Position numbers and translations under genes: made by a program. Positions 52,649-60,979 of a stretch of 64,000 bases of DNA are shown here, in pieces; the stretch's first letter is position 1, and every line of letters begins with the position of its first letter. Below the pieces are notes generated by a model. The model did not search any database. It saw only the letters and a program-made list of their open reading frames with translations, and was not told the origin of the DNA. The stretch is from NCBI GenBank assembly GCA_036343635.1, contig JAYYVF010000055.1, forward strand, positions 1 through 64,000. Reading direction: 5' to 3'. This DNA is from GCA-2693325 sp036343635 (GTDB taxonomy: Bacteria > Latescibacterota > UBA2968 > UBA8231).

Positions 52649-53344
52649 CTAAAACGAGAACATTAAACCTAGTGAAACTTCATTGTGTTGAACATTCTTT
52701 TTCTTAGTAGATTCTGCTGAGATTCGTTCGAGAGCTGCGTCCCCTACTGTTCCAAATTTCTCGATTTCCTGGTCAATTAATTCATTAGCTCTATCCTGGG
52801 CGTAGTCCATCACAGAAAACACTGTATATCTTCGAAGATCTAAGCGGGCCGCCAATTTCTCCCCTAAAGCGTATCTCACTCCCCCACCATAACTCAGAGC
52901 ACGATTATTCTGTAAATCTGATGCCCCGGAATTACCTTCAACCCTACTTAAATAGTCATTCGCTGACGGTGAAGACGGAAGCTCCGGGTTGGTGACGTCT
53001 ATGCTTGTCAACAAAATCATCCCAAGTCCAACACCAAAAAATGGCCGTACCGAAGTACTGGTCGGTATATTCAAAAGCAACCTACCCTCATAAAACACAG
53101 CAGTCATCGGCTTTTTCGTTCCATCACTCAACATTCGCTGTGGACGCGCTATCATCAATGACGATTCACCACCAAAAATCCGGCTCGACTTACCCCAGCG
53201 CAATCCTAATCCGCGACCACTGTCCAACTCTACAGACTCATCAAAATCAACCTGCGAGCCAAAAACAGTAAGATCGGCTTTAGCATCTGATCCAAAAACA
53301 TTTGCTAGTGTAAATACCATTACAATCCGAAATAGTCTTATCAT
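52649..53344 (-). CDS. Predicted outer-membrane beta-barrel protein of the mla operon
   Basis: A 231-residue protein with a signal peptide ('IVMVFTLANVFGSDAKA'). Alternating polar and hydrophobic strands ('GLGLRWGKSSRIFGGESSLMIA', 'RLLLNIPTSTSVRPFFGVGLGMIL', 'RALSYGGGVRYALGEKLAARLDLRRYTVF') end in 'VSLGLMFSF', a C-terminal aromatic residue typical of outer-membrane barrels. It is the first gene of the mla unit, 15 bases before mlaE. ATG chosen because AAAGGAG lies nine bases upstream. Family not recognised. Confidence 0.72.
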   Translation of the reverse strand: MIRLFRIVMVFTLANVFGSDAKADLTVFGSQVDFDESVELDSGRGLGLRWGKSSRIFGGESSLMIARPQRMLSDGTKKPMTAVFYEGRLLLNIPTSTSVRPFFGVGLGMILLTSIDVTNPELPSSPSANDYLSRVEGNSGASDLQNNRALSYGGGVRYALGEKLAARLDLRRYTVFSVMDYAQDRANELIDQEIEKFGTVGDAALERISAESTKKKNVQHNEVSLGLMFSF

Positions 53345-53512
53345 AGGTCGTTGCTCCTTTATCTGCAAAAAACCACCTGTTCAAAGAGTACACAAGACAT
53401 AATTTAAAAGCAAGGAATACCATAACTTTACTACATTATATATGGATCGGAAGACTTAGGAAAAAGATCATATATAATAAAAGATAACATCCTCTAAAAT
53501 GGACCAAACAAT

Positions 53513-56500
53513 TTGTACGGTTACCCCACACTTTGTCTGAAGACCAATCTTATTATTTCTGTTCGTTACTACATAATTGTTTTATTACTTAGTAATAACT
53601 GCTTACCCCTCTGGGGAGTTACCAACGGATCGTTCGAAAATGGAACTTCTTTACCATCTGACTGGACTTTATCTTCTGGAGGTAAAGGTTCTTGGGAAGT
53701 AATCGACTCCAAGTATGGCCAAAGTATCACAGTTATAGGAGCGAACACAAACGACAGATCCTATTGGCAGTCAAGACCGTTATTGTGGAAACCCAACGAG
53801 ACTTACGTTCTGCGATTCAAGGCACGTAGGTTTGGCGAAACTCAAGATGGTGCTCTAATCGTTGGACCTCATTTTTGCAATAGAGATCTTCGTGGTCCAT
53901 TCTACGATTGGACTAGTTTTCATTCTGTGATTTCTGTTCCAGGCATACCGGATCCGAGAACACCAATACGGTTGGGCCAATGGCAGACTTCCGGAACGGT
54001 AGCATTTGACGATGTAACACTTCATCGGGCCTACCCAGTTTACGCAACCCAAGATTCCTTAGTACTTGGGAACGGAGAAAATATAGATGGATTGAAGTAT
54101 ACATTCACAGCCCCTTACTTAGAAGAAACAGGCAACCATTCTCGTCCGCTCAAGAATCAAACAGCAACCTTTAATACTAACCGTTGGATTTTTTCAGGAG
54201 AGCGGGAAGTCCTATTTGAGCATTCAATTCACGGCCATTCGCAATCAGAAGGATATATAAAACTCTCGATTGGAAATTTTAAGGCCGGGAGACTCTTGAT
54301 TGACGTTAGTAATAACGGGAAAACGTTCAAAGCAGTAGGACAAGCTCAATCTTCCGGAACATTTCATTGGGAATTACCAGAGAACTTTTTCCCCGCAGAT
54401 ACGATCTCGGTTCGATTGCGGTCAATAAATACAACCTCGAATTCAACGCCTCAAAAAGCAACATTACAATTAACACACTACGGTTATTCCTCCACCGCGA
54501 ATGGTCCTGAAGTTTTTTTAGACGGTCGAACACACTACGTTGCCCACGAAATTATAGACGAGGCTGTAAAAGTATCAATAGTAGACTTAGGCAAATTAAT
54601 TGCTGGATCAGAAAGTTCCGTTAAAATCTACGTACGAAACAAATCTGATAATGAATTAAACATAACAGCGGAACTTAATAATCGTGTCCACGGGAATACA
54701 CATTCGTTAGGCAATCCGGTAGAACTAAAATCTTATGATAAAAACACCCTCCTACTGCTCCCCTATACACTAAAACATACGGGTAAGCAACGTCTGCTAA
54801 TCCGATTAACGGGAGATATAAATTATACGCTTTCGACTGATGTTAATGTCTCGCCCCTTCATGCCAAACATCACGGCGCAAGAATTACGACTAAAAATAC
54901 TTTACTGACTGCCTGGGTTGCCGATTCTGGTTGGAAAGTATCGAAGAACCAGGCCATCCCCGAAGCCAAAACAAATGGCCTAAATTTTAGTAGTGCGAAA
55001 GGTGAATTCGAAGCAATTCAATTAGTACTCAATGCGACCCAATCAATTGCTGATCTTGAAATCAACACCACCGAATTAATAAATCAATTTGGAGACAAAC
55101 TTTCTAAGAAGTTCATAGAAATTTTTCAAGTAGGCTACGTTGATATTAGAGTACCTTCTGATGGATCAGGGGTCGCTGACGAATGGCCTGATCCATTAAT
55201 ACCGTTGAAATCCTCTATAGATATCACCAATGGACACAACATGCCTATATGGATTCGGGCATACGTCCCACCCGAAACAACTCCAGGACAATACCGAGGT
55301 AACGTTGTTATTAAATCTCCAAACGTAGAATTGAAAGTACCGCTAACTATTGAAGTCTATCCTTTTACTCTTCCTAAGGCGATGCACTGTAGAAGCGCGG
55401 TGGGTCTAGATTTTGACACGGTAGCACAATACCAAAATCTCAAAACCAACTCAGATAAGAGGAAAGTTTTAGACTTATATCTGAAAAGTTTTTCCACGCA
55501 CCGTCTATCTCCTATAAACCCAGTCCCACTTGACCCCTACCGTGTCTATTGGAACGATACTTTTCCGACATTCGACTGGAGTAATTGGGACCGATCAGTA
55601 CGTAAGGTACTAAAGGACTATAATTTTAACGCTTTTAAAATTCCATTTCACGGTTTGGGTGGAGGAGATAATTTACGACGAAAAAAACCTACTTTAGCGG
55701 GCTTCCCCGAAGCCGATGTAAGATATACGAAAGCATTGTCTGCGTACTCAAAGGCTATAGAATCACATTTATCAGAGAAAGGTTGGTTAGATCACGCGTT
55801 CATATACTGGTTTGATGAGCCGCGCACAAATGATTATTCCTTCCTCCGAAAAGGTTTCCAAAAATTAAAAGATTATGCGCCTTCAATCCCTCGGCTATTA
55901 ACCGAACCGTATACGACCGAATTAAAAGGTGGACCTACTATTTGGTGCCCTTTACTAAGTCAATATCAACCAAAACATTCTACCGAGTCATTTTGGTGGT
56001 ACATTTGCAGTCAACCTAAATCCCCTTATATCGGAATATTTATCGATAGACCCGGTGTCGATTTACGAACCTGGCTCTGGCAGACCTGGCACTATGATAT
56101 AGAGGGTATCTTAATCTGGCAAAGTGTTCATTGGAACAGCCTAGTTGCTTACCCTGACAGTTTTCAGGACCCATTCCAAGACGCCATGAGTTGGGCAAGC
56201 GAACATGCTTCGTCAAGTAAAGGAATGAAAAAATGGGGTAACGGCGACGGGAGATTACTTTACCCTCCCCCGTCAAAACACTCAATAGAAAATAGAGCTA
56301 TTATACAAGGACCGATAGAAAGCATCCGATGGGAGATGCTCCGTGACGGAATTGAGGATTATGAATACTTCTATCAATTGAACTTACGTTTAGAAAAGAA
56401 CACCGGTCTAACTCAATGCCACGTCGAGCATTACTCGAATTTACTTAGGGTTCCGGAAGCAGTCACCACATCACGAATCCTTTATTCTATCGACCCCAAG

Positions 56501-56599
56501 CCTCTTAGAGAGCATCGCCATGCTTTAGCAAAGGCCATATCAGAATTAGATTCTATGTCAGCCGGATTATTATCAACCAACTGTAACCGTTTACAGTAA
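53513..56599 (+). CDS. Large secreted glycosidase-like protein with DUF4091 domain
   Basis: A 1028-residue protein. A signal-like stretch ('IIVLLLSNNCLPLWG') is followed by a carbohydrate-binding-like beta domain (about 35-180), more beta domains (180-460), an Ig-like segment, then a TIM-barrel-like region (about 640-930) with 'HAFIYWFDEPRTNDYSFLRKGFQKLKDYAP' and a DUF4091 end ('IRWEMLRDGIEDYEYFYQLNLRLEKN'). DUF4091 proteins are predicted to cleave polysaccharides; the acidic residues in 'FDEPR' are candidate catalytic positions. TTG start; no ATG or GTG lies near the beginning. Not in an obvious sugar-use locus. Confidence 0.8.
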   Translation: MYGYPTLCLKTNLIISVRYYIIVLLLSNNCLPLWGVTNGSFENGTSLPSDWTLSSGGKGSWEVIDSKYGQSITVIGANTNDRSYWQSRPLLWKPNETYVLRFKARRFGETQDGALIVGPHFCNRDLRGPFYDWTSFHSVISVPGIPDPRTPIRLGQWQTSGTVAFDDVTLHRAYPVYATQDSLVLGNGENIDGLKYTFTAPYLEETGNHSRPLKNQTATFNTNRWIFSGEREVLFEHSIHGHSQSEGYIKLSIGNFKAGRLLIDVSNNGKTFKAVGQAQSSGTFHWELPENFFPADTISVRLRSINTTSNSTPQKATLQLTHYGYSSTANGPEVFLDGRTHYVAHEIIDEAVKVSIVDLGKLIAGSESSVKIYVRNKSDNELNITAELNNRVHGNTHSLGNPVELKSYDKNTLLLLPYTLKHTGKQRLLIRLTGDINYTLSTDVNVSPLHAKHHGARITTKNTLLTAWVADSGWKVSKNQAIPEAKTNGLNFSSAKGEFEAIQLVLNATQSIADLEINTTELINQFGDKLSKKFIEIFQVGYVDIRVPSDGSGVADEWPDPLIPLKSSIDITNGHNMPIWIRAYVPPETTPGQYRGNVVIKSPNVELKVPLTIEVYPFTLPKAMHCRSAVGLDFDTVAQYQNLKTNSDKRKVLDLYLKSFSTHRLSPINPVPLDPYRVYWNDTFPTFDWSNWDRSVRKVLKDYNFNAFKIPFHGLGGGDNLRRKKPTLAGFPEADVRYTKALSAYSKAIESHLSEKGWLDHAFIYWFDEPRTNDYSFLRKGFQKLKDYAPSIPRLLTEPYTTELKGGPTIWCPLLSQYQPKHSTESFWWYICSQPKSPYIGIFIDRPGVDLRTWLWQTWHYDIEGILIWQSVHWNSLVAYPDSFQDPFQDAMSWASEHASSSKGMKKWGNGDGRLLYPPPSKHSIENRAIIQGPIESIRWEMLRDGIEDYEYFYQLNLRLEKNTGLTQCHVEHYSNLLRVPEAVTTSRILYSIDPKPLREHRHALAKAISELDSMSAGLLSTNCNRLQ

Positions 56600-56630
56600 T
56601 TTAATTTTCGGCAAAAATTATTAGGGATAA

Positions 56631-57749
56631 ATGATAATGACAGTTAACAAATCCTTCTATTTGATCTTTTTAGTACTTCTAGATGCTTGTAACCTTTATT
56701 CTGAGGATTATATCAGGAACATATCTGGAGACGTCAAACATAAATCCCAAGCAACATTTGCAGGTGGTTGTTTTTGGTGTATTGAAGCACCTTTTGACAA
56801 AACTCCTGGCGTTATTTCAGCTATTTCAGGTTACACCGGAGGGAATGAATCTAATCCAACTTACGAACAGGTAAGTTCAGGACAAACTCATCACATAGAA
56901 TCTGTCTTAATCACATTCGACTCAACGCTCATAGACTATACAACATTACTAAATATTTACTGGCAACAGTTTGATCCTACTGATCCGTCAGGATCATTTG
57001 TTGACCGCGGCCATCAATATACCTCCGCAATATTTTTTCATAATGCAGACCAGAAAGCTAAGGCTTTAGCCAGTAAAATTTACCTAGAGGAGCTTGGCCG
57101 TTTCGATAAACCTATAGTGACCGAAATCCTACCTGTTAAAATATTTTATCCAGCTGAAGAATACCATCAGGATTACCACATCAAAAATCCTACCCATTAC
57201 AATCTTTATCGCTCTGGGTCTGGACGTGACGACTACATTCTAAAAATATGGAGTAAAATGCCGCTGGATTTGGCAAAGGCCTTAACCCAGAATCACATCG
57301 CTATCAAATACACAAAACCTGACGACACCCTTCTTCGAGACCGTCTCACTGTATTGCAATATCAGGTGACCCAAAAAGACGCCACGGAACCCCCCTTCCG
57401 TAATAAATTCTGGGACCACAAAGCACAAGGAATTTATGTCGACGTCGTTTCGGGGGAACCGTTATTCAGTTCAACTCACAAATTTGTTTCAGGAACTGGG
57501 TGGCCAAGTTTTACTCAACCTCTAATAGCGGGAAATATAGTAAAGAGAGTCGATTCAAAGTTTGGAATGGTACGCACAGAAGTCCGTAGCAAGTACGGAG
57601 ATTCACATCTAGGGCATTTATTTAATGATGGTCCGGCACCTACAGGTTTGCGCTACTGCATTAATTCTGCTGCACTTCGTTTTGTACCAGCCAAAAATTT
57701 GGCTAACAGTAGCTATAAATACTTTTCCTACTTATTCCAAAAAGATTAA
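56631..57749 (+). CDS. msrAB: Lipoprotein methionine sulfoxide reductase MsrA-MsrB fusion
   Basis: A 372-residue fusion with lipobox 'VLLDAC' at the start. The MsrA half has 'FAGGCFWCIEAPFDKTPGVISAISGYTGG' and 'HYNLYRSGSGR'. The MsrB half has 'FRNKFWDHKAQGIYVDVVSGEPLFSSTHKFVSGTGWPSFT' and the catalytic Cys in 'GLRYCINSAALRF'. The two CxxC zinc knuckles of zinc-type MsrB are absent, so it is a non-zinc MsrB. It would repair both sulfoxide diastereomers in extracytoplasmic proteins. The ATG at either of two close positions is possible. Confidence 0.92.
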   Translation: MIMTVNKSFYLIFLVLLDACNLYSEDYIRNISGDVKHKSQATFAGGCFWCIEAPFDKTPGVISAISGYTGGNESNPTYEQVSSGQTHHIESVLITFDSTLIDYTTLLNIYWQQFDPTDPSGSFVDRGHQYTSAIFFHNADQKAKALASKIYLEELGRFDKPIVTEILPVKIFYPAEEYHQDYHIKNPTHYNLYRSGSGRDDYILKIWSKMPLDLAKALTQNHIAIKYTKPDDTLLRDRLTVLQYQVTQKDATEPPFRNKFWDHKAQGIYVDVVSGEPLFSSTHKFVSGTGWPSFTQPLIAGNIVKRVDSKFGMVRTEVRSKYGDSHLGHLFNDGPAPTGLRYCINSAALRFVPAKNLANSSYKYFSYLFQKD

Positions 57750-57821
57750 TTTGGCGTTCTCAACAAAATCATGCAATTTTAGGACACGTCTAATAATTCA
57801 TCCATCAAAAGAGGTTATACC

Positions 57822-59003
57822 ATGGCCACGATAGGAACTGCACTAACTGCCAGCGGAAAAAAAGTAATGCTCTGTGGATCTGGTGAGTTAGGTAAAGAAG
57901 TCGTTATTGAACTGCAACGTTTAGGTATTGAGGTTATTGCGATAGATCGATACAATAATGCTCCCGCGATGCAAGTTGCTCATAGGAGTTACACCATTAA
58001 TATGCTTGATGGTAAAGCCCTAAGAGAGCTTATAGAGCGAGAGCGCCCAGATCTAATTGTGCCAGAGATTGAAGCCATAGCAACAGACACGCTCGTTGAA
58101 TTAGAAAACGAGGGATTTAAGGTCATCCCGACCGCAAGAGCCGCCCGCCTAACAATGAACCGTGAAGGTATCCGGCGATTAGCCGCTGAAGAGTTAGGTT
58201 TACTCACTTCACCATACCGTTTCGCCTCCGACCGCGCTTCTTATTTACAGGGCATAGAAGATGTAGGAATTCCTTGCGTAATTAAGCCTGTTATGAGTTC
58301 TTCCGGAAAAGGCCAGAGTACGGTGCGTAGTCGAGATGATGTCGAAAAATCCTGGGAATATGCCCAAGAGGGGGGTCGCGCTGGCGCCGGAGCAGTAATT
58401 GTCGAAGGATTTGTGGAATTCGATTATGAAATAACTCTGTTAACGGTCCGGCATATTGGAGGTACTTCATTCTGCGCCCCCATCGGTCATGTACAGGTTG
58501 ATGGTGATTATCGTGAATCGTGGCAACCGCAAGCTATGAGCGACACGGCCCTGTCTAACGCGCAGGAAATGGCAAAATCCATAACAACCTCGCTGGGTGG
58601 TTACGGACTCTTCGGTGTAGAGCTATTCGTAAAAGGCGACGAGGTTTATTTCAGTGAAGTTTCTCCGCGTCCACACGATACTGGTATGGTTACAATGATC
58701 TCTCAGGATCTATCTGAATTCGCTCTACATGTCCGAGCCATACTTGAGTTGCCAGTACCTAATATTGTCCAACATGGACCCTCCGCTTCCTGTGTTATAT
58801 TGGTCGAAGGAGATTCTAATAATGTCGAATTTTCAGGCCTAGTCTCTGCTCTTGAGTCCGCCAACACACAGTTGCGACTTTTTGGTAAGCCGGAAGTAGT
58901 CGGTAAACGCCGCATGGGCGTAGTCCTCGCCCGAGGTGAAAACATAGAAGACGCGCGTCAAAAAGCTCGGCAATCAGCGTCCAAAGTGCAGATCACCCTG
59001 TAG
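57822..59003 (+). CDS. purT: Formate-dependent phosphoribosylglycinamide formyltransferase
   Basis: A 393-residue ATP-grasp enzyme. 'KKVMLCGSGELGKEVVIELQRLGIEVIAIDRYNNAPAMQVAH' is the PurT preATP-grasp domain; the ATP-grasp core has 'PCVIKPVMSSSGKGQSTVR' and 'FFSEVSPRPHDTGMVT'-type 'YFSEVSPRPHDTGMVTMISQ'. It makes formyl-GAR from GAR, formate and ATP in purine synthesis. AAGAGG lies seven bases upstream of the ATG. Full length. Confidence 0.96.
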   Translation: MATIGTALTASGKKVMLCGSGELGKEVVIELQRLGIEVIAIDRYNNAPAMQVAHRSYTINMLDGKALRELIERERPDLIVPEIEAIATDTLVELENEGFKVIPTARAARLTMNREGIRRLAAEELGLLTSPYRFASDRASYLQGIEDVGIPCVIKPVMSSSGKGQSTVRSRDDVEKSWEYAQEGGRAGAGAVIVEGFVEFDYEITLLTVRHIGGTSFCAPIGHVQVDGDYRESWQPQAMSDTALSNAQEMAKSITTSLGGYGLFGVELFVKGDEVYFSEVSPRPHDTGMVTMISQDLSEFALHVRAILELPVPNIVQHGPSASCVILVEGDSNNVEFSGLVSALESANTQLRLFGKPEVVGKRRMGVVLARGENIEDARQKARQSASKVQITL

Positions 59004-59024
59004 ATTCTATCTCATAGAACTCTA
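59001..59024 (+). terminator. Terminator after purT
   Basis: TAGATTCTAT pairs with ATAGAACTCTA, with one bulged base, beginning at the stop codon, and is followed by CTTATTTCTTTC. The stem is A/T-rich but well formed. Confidence 0.5.
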
Positions 59025-59152
59025 CTTATTTCTTTCTTGCCTCATCTTTCTTTTTGCGCTATCCTATATAGTATACATTTGTTCAGTATTAATTAATTCT
59101 AATAAAACTCTGTTTTATAGCACGTAGTAAACTATTCCCCCGGAGCAATATT

Positions 59153-59473
59153 ATGAAAGAAGGCTTATCTATAAGTGCGCAGCAAATCGCTGAAGACATC
59201 GTTTATGATTACTATATGACGCACCGCTATCAACGCCCCATTAGCGTACGTTGTGAAAACGAACAACCCATAGAGTTTACCCACCCCAAAGAAGGTATCT
59301 GGATAACAATTACCGATATAATCGATTCCTGGATCATAGATACAAAATGGTGGACACCAGATAATACTATAAAAAGACACTATTTTACAGTAGTTACCTC
59401 ATGGAATGGCGTATACGAAATGTATCACGATGGCAATCGCAACCAGTGGTTTCTATCCGGTGATTTGGATTAA
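59153..59473 (+). CDS. Small protein resembling DUF6504
   Basis: A 106-residue protein rich in Trp/Tyr: 'PIEFTHPKEGIWITITDIIDSWIIDTKWWTPDNTIKRHYFTVVTSWNGVYEMYHDGNRNQWFLSG'. The spacing of W..W-W....Y......G-YE-Y-D...W-L resembles DUF6504, a small domain often found near translesion polymerase genes in other bacteria. This is a pattern match by eye only. No such polymerase gene is here. ATG with an A/G-rich upstream stretch. Followed after three bases by another small gene. Confidence 0.55.
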   Translation: MKEGLSISAQQIAEDIVYDYYMTHRYQRPISVRCENEQPIEFTHPKEGIWITITDIIDSWIIDTKWWTPDNTIKRHYFTVVTSWNGVYEMYHDGNRNQWFLSGDLD

Positions 59474-59476
59474 ACG

Positions 59477-59725
59477 ATGAAGGTGAAGTTAATCGAAATG
59501 CCTTGTAATTCTACTTTGGCGCCAGACGCGATAGATTCAATAAAAAAGGCCATCAACGCAGGTCTATATATGACAGATATTAGATTCGCATTGAATAAAG
59601 ATCATCCGGAGAAAAGCATATTCATAGCAGTAATGGAGGGGAAACCACCAGAAATAACTCTATCAAAAGAGGAAATCAATACCAAACAAGAATCTCTTAC
59701 AAAACTTAATAACAAATTCCAATAA
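59477..59725 (+). CDS. Small hypothetical protein
   Basis: An 82-residue protein with a predicted helix-strand mix ('LAPDAIDSIKKAINAGLYMTDIRFALNKDHPEKSIFIAVMEG') and a charged helical tail. No family recognised. It starts three bases after the DUF6504-like gene, suggesting cotranscription, and is followed by a terminator-like hairpin. Confidence 0.5.
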   Translation: MKVKLIEMPCNSTLAPDAIDSIKKAINAGLYMTDIRFALNKDHPEKSIFIAVMEGKPPEITLSKEEINTKQESLTKLNNKFQ

Positions 59726-59734
59726 ATTTCATCA

Positions 59735-59756
59735 AGAATAAGTTTTAAATTATTCT
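59735..59756 (+). terminator. Hairpin after the small-gene pair
   Basis: AGAATAA / TTATTCT stem with eight-base loop, then CCTACTTTTATTT. Weak but in the expected place, 10 bases after the stop codon. Confidence 0.4.
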
Positions 59757-59847
59757 CCTACTTTTATTTATAGAATTATAAAAAACAAACAACCATAATA
59801 TTAGACACCCACCATCCCCTAAAAAATCAGTCCCTGAAGATCAAAAA

Positions 59848-59863
59848 TGTGACGTAGATCACA
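59848..59863. promoter_or_regulatory. CRP/FNR-type palindrome between converging genes
   Basis: TGTGACGTAGATCACA is a near-perfect match to the CRP half-sites TGTGA-N6-TCACA, with A-rich flanks. It lies downstream of both neighbouring genes (the small gene on the plus strand and the aldo/keto reductase on the minus strand), where a regulator site has no obvious target. Confidence 0.4.
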
Positions 59864-59910
59864 AAAAAATATTAGCGTCTTAATTATCCCCTATCATTTT
59901 TTCCATTCAA

Positions 59911-60771
59911 CTACAATGACGTTAACTCATGTATCAATTTTAATACATGCAACGGTAACGACCCTTTATTGGCCCGAGCTACGTTTGCACGAACATGAGC
60001 GACATTGGTTGTGCCTATTATCGCCGAAGCAACGACAGCGTGAGAAAGAGTAAAACGTAAAGCGCACTCTAACGGATCTTCCCATACACCTTCCTCATTC
60101 AACACCGAAAGAATAGGATCCCAATAAGCCCCTTGATAGAAATAGGGTGATTCAGGCAATAATAATTTGGCATTTGCAATAGGGCGCTTTGCTACGACCC
60201 CTATTCCGGCACGTTCGGCAGCAGGCAGAACCTCCGACAAAGCTGTTTGGTCAAGAATATTGAACGTTACCTGTAACGCATCAAAAACACCCATTCCGAT
60301 CGCACATAAAGCATCTTCACCGTCCCCACTATACCCAACAAAACGCACTTTACCCGCATCACGTTGACGTAAAAGAGCATCCACTGCTTCCCCGGACCGA
60401 AGCACAGAAGCCGAACACGTGTGTAAGTAAACCAAATCCAGATACTCTACGCCCAATCTGCGCAGTGAGCGGTCAATATTTCTCCGTATCACTTCAGGTG
60501 AATACGCAACCCCCTCCTCTTTACCACTTACACACCCACATTTTGTTGCAATAACAAATTCATTTTTGTGGTCTTTAAGAAATTCTCCGATTATCTCTTC
60601 ACTGTTGGTATAACAGTCTGCCGTATCGATAAATGTTATACCTAGTTCTAGAAACGTGTTAAACAATTCCTGGATCTCATCACGAGGCGTCCCCTCGCCA
60701 ATCCGGGCCGCTCCAAAACCATGGCGACTAACCATTAGATCCGTATTACCTAGTGGAACATATTTATTCAA
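59911..60771 (-). CDS. Aldo/keto reductase family protein
   Basis: A 286-residue (beta/alpha)8 NADPH-dependent oxidoreductase: 'YVPLGNTDLMVSRHGFGAARIGEG', catalytic Asp and Tyr in 'TFIDTADCYTNSEEIIGEFL', Lys in 'FVIATKCGC', and His in 'LDLVYLHTCSA'. The 'ATKCGCVSGKEEGVAYSPEVIRRNIDRSLRRLGVEYLDLVYLH' block is typical. The start is set at the TTG preceded by AAGGG, which matches the family's N-terminus; an ATG 15 codons upstream has no ribosome binding site. Substrate unknown. Confidence 0.85.
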   Translation of the reverse strand: MNKYVPLGNTDLMVSRHGFGAARIGEGTPRDEIQELFNTFLELGITFIDTADCYTNSEEIIGEFLKDHKNEFVIATKCGCVSGKEEGVAYSPEVIRRNIDRSLRRLGVEYLDLVYLHTCSASVLRSGEAVDALLRQRDAGKVRFVGYSGDGEDALCAIGMGVFDALQVTFNILDQTALSEVLPAAERAGIGVVAKRPIANAKLLLPESPYFYQGAYWDPILSVLNEEGVWEDPLECALRFTLSHAVVASAIIGTTNVAHVRANVARANKGSLPLHVLKLIHELTSL

Positions 60772-60907
60772 ACTAATTCCCTTCAAAGAGAAATTATTTA
60801 CTGCAAACAAAATCATTCGATACGACCGTTAACGATTAATCTACAAGCAAACACATCGAAACACATACAACCAATATTCAAAAAAATATTACTTCACACA
60901 AAAGAAA

Positions 60908-60938
60908 AGCCCCCGGCAAGAACATTCCGCCGAGGGCT
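60908..60938 (-). terminator. Terminator after the Glu/Arg-rich repeat protein gene
   Basis: On the minus strand AGCCCTCGGC pairs with GCCGGGGGCT and is followed by TTTTCTTTT. It lies 40 bases beyond the stop codon. Confidence 0.8.
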
Positions 60939-60979
60939 ACCCTTTATACATAGGCCGGAAACGTGCCAGCTAACTAACT

